NCBI RefSeq assembly: GCF_014483895.1
Contig: NZ_CP059987.1
Coordinates: forward strand, 434,001 to 498,000
Direction: 5' to 3'
DNA: 64,000 nucleotides
From: Protaetiibacter sp. SSC-01
GTDB taxonomy: Bacteria > Actinomycetota > Actinomycetes > Actinomycetales > Microbacteriaceae
Position numbers and translations under genes: made by a program. Position 1 is the stretch's first letter; the number at the start of each line of letters is the position of its first letter. Below, piece by piece: positions 62,895-64,000 of the stretch. Under the pieces are notes generated by a model. That model had not been told where the DNA came from, searched no databases, and saw only the letters and a list, made by a program, of their open reading frames with translations.

Positions 62895-62915
62895 TGTGAG
62901 TCGTGGTGACTCAAC
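62895..62915. promoter_or_regulatory. HAIR-like element (HspR)
   Basis: TGTGAGT-N7-ACTCAAC against the consensus CTTGAGT-N7-ACTCAAG: 11 of 14 positions. It lies 21 bp upstream of the hsp20 start. Confidence 0.6.
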
Positions 62916-62930
62916 TTCTCTGTATCTGTT

Positions 62931-62957
62931 TTAGCACTCTCGGGGGGAGAGTGCCAA
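62931..62957. promoter_or_regulatory. CIRCE element (HrcA operator)
   Basis: TTAGCACTC-N9-GAGTGCCAA against TTAGCACTC-N9-GAGTGCTAA: 17 of 18 positions, with the exact 9-nt spacer. Confidence 0.9.
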
Positions 62958-62975
62958 GAGGGTGCGGGGTGCCCT

Positions 62976-63099
62976 CCCGCTGGTTGAGTAGCGCCGAGAA
63001 GCGGCGCGTATCGAAACCCCACCGACGTCAGACGTCCGTCCGGTTTCGATACGCCGTGCGTCGCGCCTGAGGCGCGGCGCGCGGCACTCAACCAGCGGG
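62976..63099. repeat. REP-like palindromic repeat R3
   Basis: About 124 bp. Outer arms CCCGCTGGTTGAGT (62976-62989) and exact complement (63086-63099). 62-bp core (63006-63067) identical to that of R1, 15.8 kb away. It lies between the flavoreductase stop and the hsp20 operator region. Confidence 0.85.
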
Positions 63100-63107
63100 A
63101 GAGCGAC

Positions 63108-64000
63108 TCAGTAGCCGAGGAACACGTCGGTGCGGATGCGGCGCGCACCCGCGGCGCGGAGGGCGCGACGCAGCCGCGCCACGTCCGCGGGCGCACCCGA
63201 GAGGTACACGTGGCGCTCGGCCGCATCCGGGATCGCCCGCAGCACGGTGTCGGCGTCGAGCGCGCCCGCGCCGAGCCACGTCCAGCCGGCGGGCAGCTCG
63301 CCGGGGTCGTCGGGCGACAGCACGGCGACGCGGCATCCGGTGGCGGCGAGCTCGTCGCGGTAGGCGAGGTCGGATGCCGACCGCACCGCGTAGAGCAGCT
63401 CGGCGTCGCCCGCGCGCCCGGCCGCGGCGAGGGCGCCGAGGTGCGACACGAAGGGCGTCACGCCGATGCCCGCCGCGACGAAGGCGAGCTTCGCATCCGC
63501 GTGGCGCGGCAGCGTGAAGTCGCCCCACACTCCCGTCGCGCGGATGCGGGCCCCCGGCTCGAGCGCGACGAGCGCGCGCTTGAAGCTCGACGCCTGCTCC
63601 CGCACGCGCACCCCGACCGCGACCTCGGGGTCGCCCGGCGCCGACGCGACCGAGAACACGCGACGGATGCCGCCGAGGTCGGGCCGGTGGTGCGGGATCG
63701 TGAGCTCGAGGTACTGGCCGGGGGCGAACCGCACGTGCGCCGTGGGGCGGAAGCGGAACTCCCACGCGGTCGGCGTGAGCTGCCGCTTGGACGCGAGCTC
63801 GAGCGTCACGCCGCGCCGCTGACCGAGCAGGAACGCGAGCACACCGCCGATGACGAGCGCGAGCTCGGTCGTGTTGCGGAACGGCCCGATCGTGAACGGC
63901 ACGCTCGTGAGCAGACCCGTGACGACGGCGTACAGGATGCGCTGCCACGCGCGCGGCGGCATCGTGAGCGGCTCGCTGAGCATGAACCCCGCGGCGAAGA
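63108..64000 (-). CDS. Membrane flavoreductase, 3' part (NqrB/RnfD-like TM end plus FNR domain)
   Basis: Partial: the frame is open to the window edge, with Phe-Ala-Ala-Gly-Phe before the Met at 63983. The visible start (GFMLSEPLTMPPRAWQRILYAVVTGLLTSVPF) resembles the flavin-attachment region of NqrB/RnfD-type membrane domains, with about two TM helices. It is followed by a ferredoxin-NADP reductase module: FAD-binding RFAPGQYLELTIPH and RRVFSVASAP, NAD-binding FVAAGIGVTPFVSHL and C-terminal HVYLSGAP, ending DVFLGY. Probably a membrane-bound NAD(P)H:acceptor oxidoreductase; full domain content lies outside the window. Confidence 0.8.
   Translation of the reverse strand, partial: FAAGFMLSEPLTMPPRAWQRILYAVVTGLLTSVPFTIGPFRNTTELALVIGGVLAFLLGQRRGVTLELASKRQLTPTAWEFRFRPTAHVRFAPGQYLELTIPHHRPDLGGIRRVFSVASAPGDPEVAVGVRVREQASSFKRALVALEPGARIRATGVWGDFTLPRHADAKLAFVAAGIGVTPFVSHLGALAAAGRAGDAELLYAVRSASDLAYRDELAATGCRVAVLSPDDPGELPAGWTWLGAGALDADTVLRAIPDAAERHVYLSGAPADVARLRRALRAAGARRIRTDVFLGY

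Overview
The window is very GC-rich (Ala/Gly/Arg/Val-heavy proteins, GTG starts common) and densely coded. Gene content and order (guaB3, SURF1, DUF3817, guaA, pcrA, sucCD, DUF6350, purN, purH, icd, mdh), class E sortase-type LAxTG surface proteins and leaderless-type promoters all point to an actinobacterium, most likely a member of the Microbacteriaceae. That assignment is inferred from gene families and style; no database search was possible. There is no rRNA, tRNA, prophage, transposase or CRISPR array, and no gene-free stretch above 300 bases.

Layout. 1-11 kb: an AbiEi/DUF559-like protein, guaB3, a two-gene cation/proton antiporter, SURF1, DUF3817-guaA, an MFS transporter, two small membrane proteins and a glycerophosphodiester phosphodiesterase. 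11-20.5 kb: a three-gene two-component system (a degenerate kinase, an intact kinase, a NarL-type regulator) followed by two large paralogous secreted proteins ending in LAxTG sorting signals. The kinase operon and both surface-protein genes share an unusual bipartite upstream motif. 20.6-24.1 kb: an HtrA-like lipoprotein protease, a membrane protein and two lipoproteins. 24-32 kb: pcrA, a squalene-cyclase-like protein, two MFS transporters, a GH1 beta-glucosidase behind a perfect 20-bp palindrome, and a DUF2236 protein. 32.5-38 kb: sucCD, a serine hydrolase and a secreted alpha/beta hydrolase. 37.8-43.7 kb: an IclR regulator divergent from a glycerol facilitator-dhaK-dhaL-dhaM/HPr/EI operon. 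43.7-49 kb: DUF6350, purN, purH and, convergently, a purine permease. 49-53 kb: a 25-codon leader peptide and a heterodimeric ABC exporter. 53-58 kb: an AfsR-like regulator and a third LAxTG protein. 58-64 kb: small reverse-strand genes, icd and mdh, a YdeI-like protein, a small heat-shock gene with CIRCE and HAIR-like operators, and the 3' part of a membrane flavoreductase gene.

How the genes work together. Purine synthesis and uptake (purN, purH, guaA, permease) and the TCA cycle (sucCD, icd, mdh) form the housekeeping core. sucC and icd carry the same TATCTCGA-NN-TCGAGATA palindrome, which suggests one regulator. Glycerol/dihydroxyacetone use is one operon with a self-contained PEP phosphorelay. 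The most distinctive part is the envelope programme: degenerate and intact kinases, their regulator, LAxTG proteins and possibly the HtrA lipoprotein.

About sixteen genes start 6-8 nt after a TANNNT box, suggesting leaderless transcripts. Three families of palindromic repeats are dispersed between genes.
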